Origin: Streptosporangium pseudovulgare | GTDB taxonomy: Bacteria; Actinomycetota; Actinomycetes; Streptosporangiales; Streptosporangiaceae | Assembly (NCBI RefSeq): GCF_014648055.1 | Contig: NZ_BMQJ01000002.1 | Span: 717,363-781,362, forward strand | Reading direction: 5' to 3' | Length of the DNA stretch: 64,000 nucleotides | Part shown: piece by piece, positions 63,136-64,000 of the stretch | How positions within the stretch are numbered: the stretch's first letter is position 1 | Layout: each line of letters opens with the position of its first letter | Translations under genes and position numbers: made by a program | The notes under the pieces: model-generated | What the model was told of the DNA's origin: nothing | What the model saw: only the letters and a program-made list of their open reading frames with translations | Database searches by the model: none

Positions 63136-64000
63136 GGCGCGACCTCGTCCGCGACGCCGTCCACGTCGGCGGCGCGGTCGCCGCCGATGTCGGCCATGTA
63201 GCTCATCCAGGTGTAGGCGGGGTCGCCCCGGCGCTGGAGCTCCCGGTAGAGCCGGAGGGTGAGGTCCCGGCGCACTTCCGCGTAGGCCGGGACGGTGTAG
63301 ACGTTGTTGAGCTCGTGCGGGTCGCTCTGCAGGTCGTAGAGCTCGTGCACGCTCTCGGGGTTGAAGACGAACTTGTGCCGCCGGTCCCTGATCATGCGCT
63401 GGGAGTAGGGGAAGTGGTGGCCGTGGAATTCGGTGACGACCTGGTCGCGGCCGTCGGCCGCCTCACCTCTGATCAGCGGCAGCAGGCTCTCGCCGTCGCA
63501 CGGAGACCGCGGCGGGAGCCCGGCCAGTTCGAGGATCGTCGGGTTGAGGTCGATGAGCGTGACGAAGTCGTCGACGACGCGGGGAGCCGCGCCGGGCACG
63601 CGCACGATGCCGGGGATGCGGTAGATGTCCTCGTACATCGCCGGCCCCTTGTCGTTGAGGCGGTGGGAGCCGGTGAACTCGCCGTGGTCGGCGGTGAACA
63701 CCACCGTGGTCTCGTCCCACAGGTCCAGCTCGCGCAGGCGGGTCAGCAGCCGGCCGATCTGGTCGTCGATCATCGTGACGTAGCCCCAGTACACCGCGAT
63801 CAGCTTGCGCCAGGCGTCGGCGTCGAAGTGGTCGGCCGACCAGTACTCGGCGTAACGGCGCTGCACCTCGGGCTTGCCGTGGAAGGTCTCGGCCATCGAG
63901 GCGGGCAGCGGGACCAGCGACGGGTCGTACATGTCGTAGTAGTGGTCGGGGATCAGGTAGGGCAGGTGCGGGCCGTACCAGTGGCAGGAGAGCATGAACG
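63132..64000 (-). CDS. Sulfatase (partial; N-terminus beyond the window)
   Basis: The C-terminal about 288 residues of a type I sulfatase run into the window edge; the frame is open at 64000, so the first Met shown at 63995 is internal. Visible features are [20 protein letters not shown] (substrate-side loop), [40 protein letters not shown] with the metal-binding Asp-His pair, [20 protein letters not shown] and a [15 protein letters not shown] end. The CxPxR maturation motif would lie outside the window. It is the first visible gene of the operon that ends with its activator FGE. Whether it has a signal peptide cannot be seen. Confidence 0.93.
   Translation of the reverse strand, partial: FMLSCHWYGPHLPYLIPDHYYDMYDPSLVPLPASMAETFHGKPEVQRRYAEYWSADHFDADAWRKLIAVYWGYVTMIDDQIGRLLTRLRELDLWDETTVVFTADHGEFTGSHRLNDKGPAMYEDIYRIPGIVRVPGAAPRVVDDFVTLIDLNPTILELAGLPPRSPCDGESLLPLIRGEAADGRDQVVTEFHGHHFPYSQRMIRDRRHKFVFNPESVHELYDLQSDPHELNNVYTVPAYAEVRRDLTLRLYRELQRRGDPAYTWMSYMADIGGDRAADVDGVADEVAP

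Overview
This is a 64 kb window of a GC-rich (roughly 70 percent or more by eye) actinomycete chromosome. GTG starts are frequent, long antisense ORF shadows are everywhere, and many families are typically actinobacterial: DUF1707/DUF4870, DUF4192, DUF3224, EI24, GuaB1, LigB and Pth2-type peptidyl-tRNA hydrolase. The mix resembles Streptosporangiales or Streptomyces relatives; that placement is inference, since no rRNA gene is present.

Layout. 0-4 kb: small membrane protein, GyrI-like effector-binding protein (-), GuaB1 and a general-stress-type protein. 4-11.3 kb: a cellobiose/beta-glucoside module made of a GH1 beta-glucosidase with its own LacI regulator (+) and, converging on it, a CUT1 sugar ABC importer (binding protein and two permeases) with a paralogous LacI regulator (-). 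Both promoters carry the same GAGAGCGCTCTC palindrome. 11.3-21.5 kb: housekeeping genes (FKBP, LigB, RlpA-like, DUF1707/DUF4870, DUF4192, EI24, Maf, Pth2). 22.2-28.8 kb: a complete dipeptide/oligopeptide ABC importer with translationally coupled ATPases, closed by a strong hairpin. 29.5-36.9 kb: a tightly overlapping five-gene minus-strand operon (SWIM-like zinc finger, unknown 465 aa protein, VWA protein, MoxR-type AAA ATPase, DUF5682-type protein). It is the most coherent uncharacterised system here.

37-39.5 kb: TetR regulator divergent from an ABC-F ATPase. 39.6-44.2 kb: a stretch of decayed genes lying on the 3' side of a tRNA-Ala(GGC) gene: a flavin-reductase-like tail, an erythromycin-esterase homologue split by an in-frame TAG, a FrnE/DsbA tail, an SDR missing its middle, a transposase-like tail, and one intact-looking lipoprotein. 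44.4-50.5 kb: YfbK-like VWA lipoprotein, a probably leaderless asparagine-synthase homologue without the glutaminase cysteine, and an SBP56 (methanethiol-oxidase-type) protein with a membrane partner.

50.6-59.5 kb: diacylglycerol-kinase-like protein, HxlR/MFS/PNPOx-like cluster, a secreted protein of five Cys-bracketed repeats, then YceI, a secreted SRPBCC-like protein and a TetR/SDR pair. Two copies of a roughly 150 bp intergenic element, containing an 11 bp variable repeat inside a stem, bracket that last segment. 59.6-64 kb: an operon in which every gene junction overlaps or nearly overlaps, running sulfatase (cut by the window end), permease, ATPase, substrate-binding lipoprotein and formylglycine-generating enzyme. 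It looks like import of a sulfated or sulfonated compound together with production and activation of the hydrolase. No CRISPR array, prophage or intact insertion sequence was seen.
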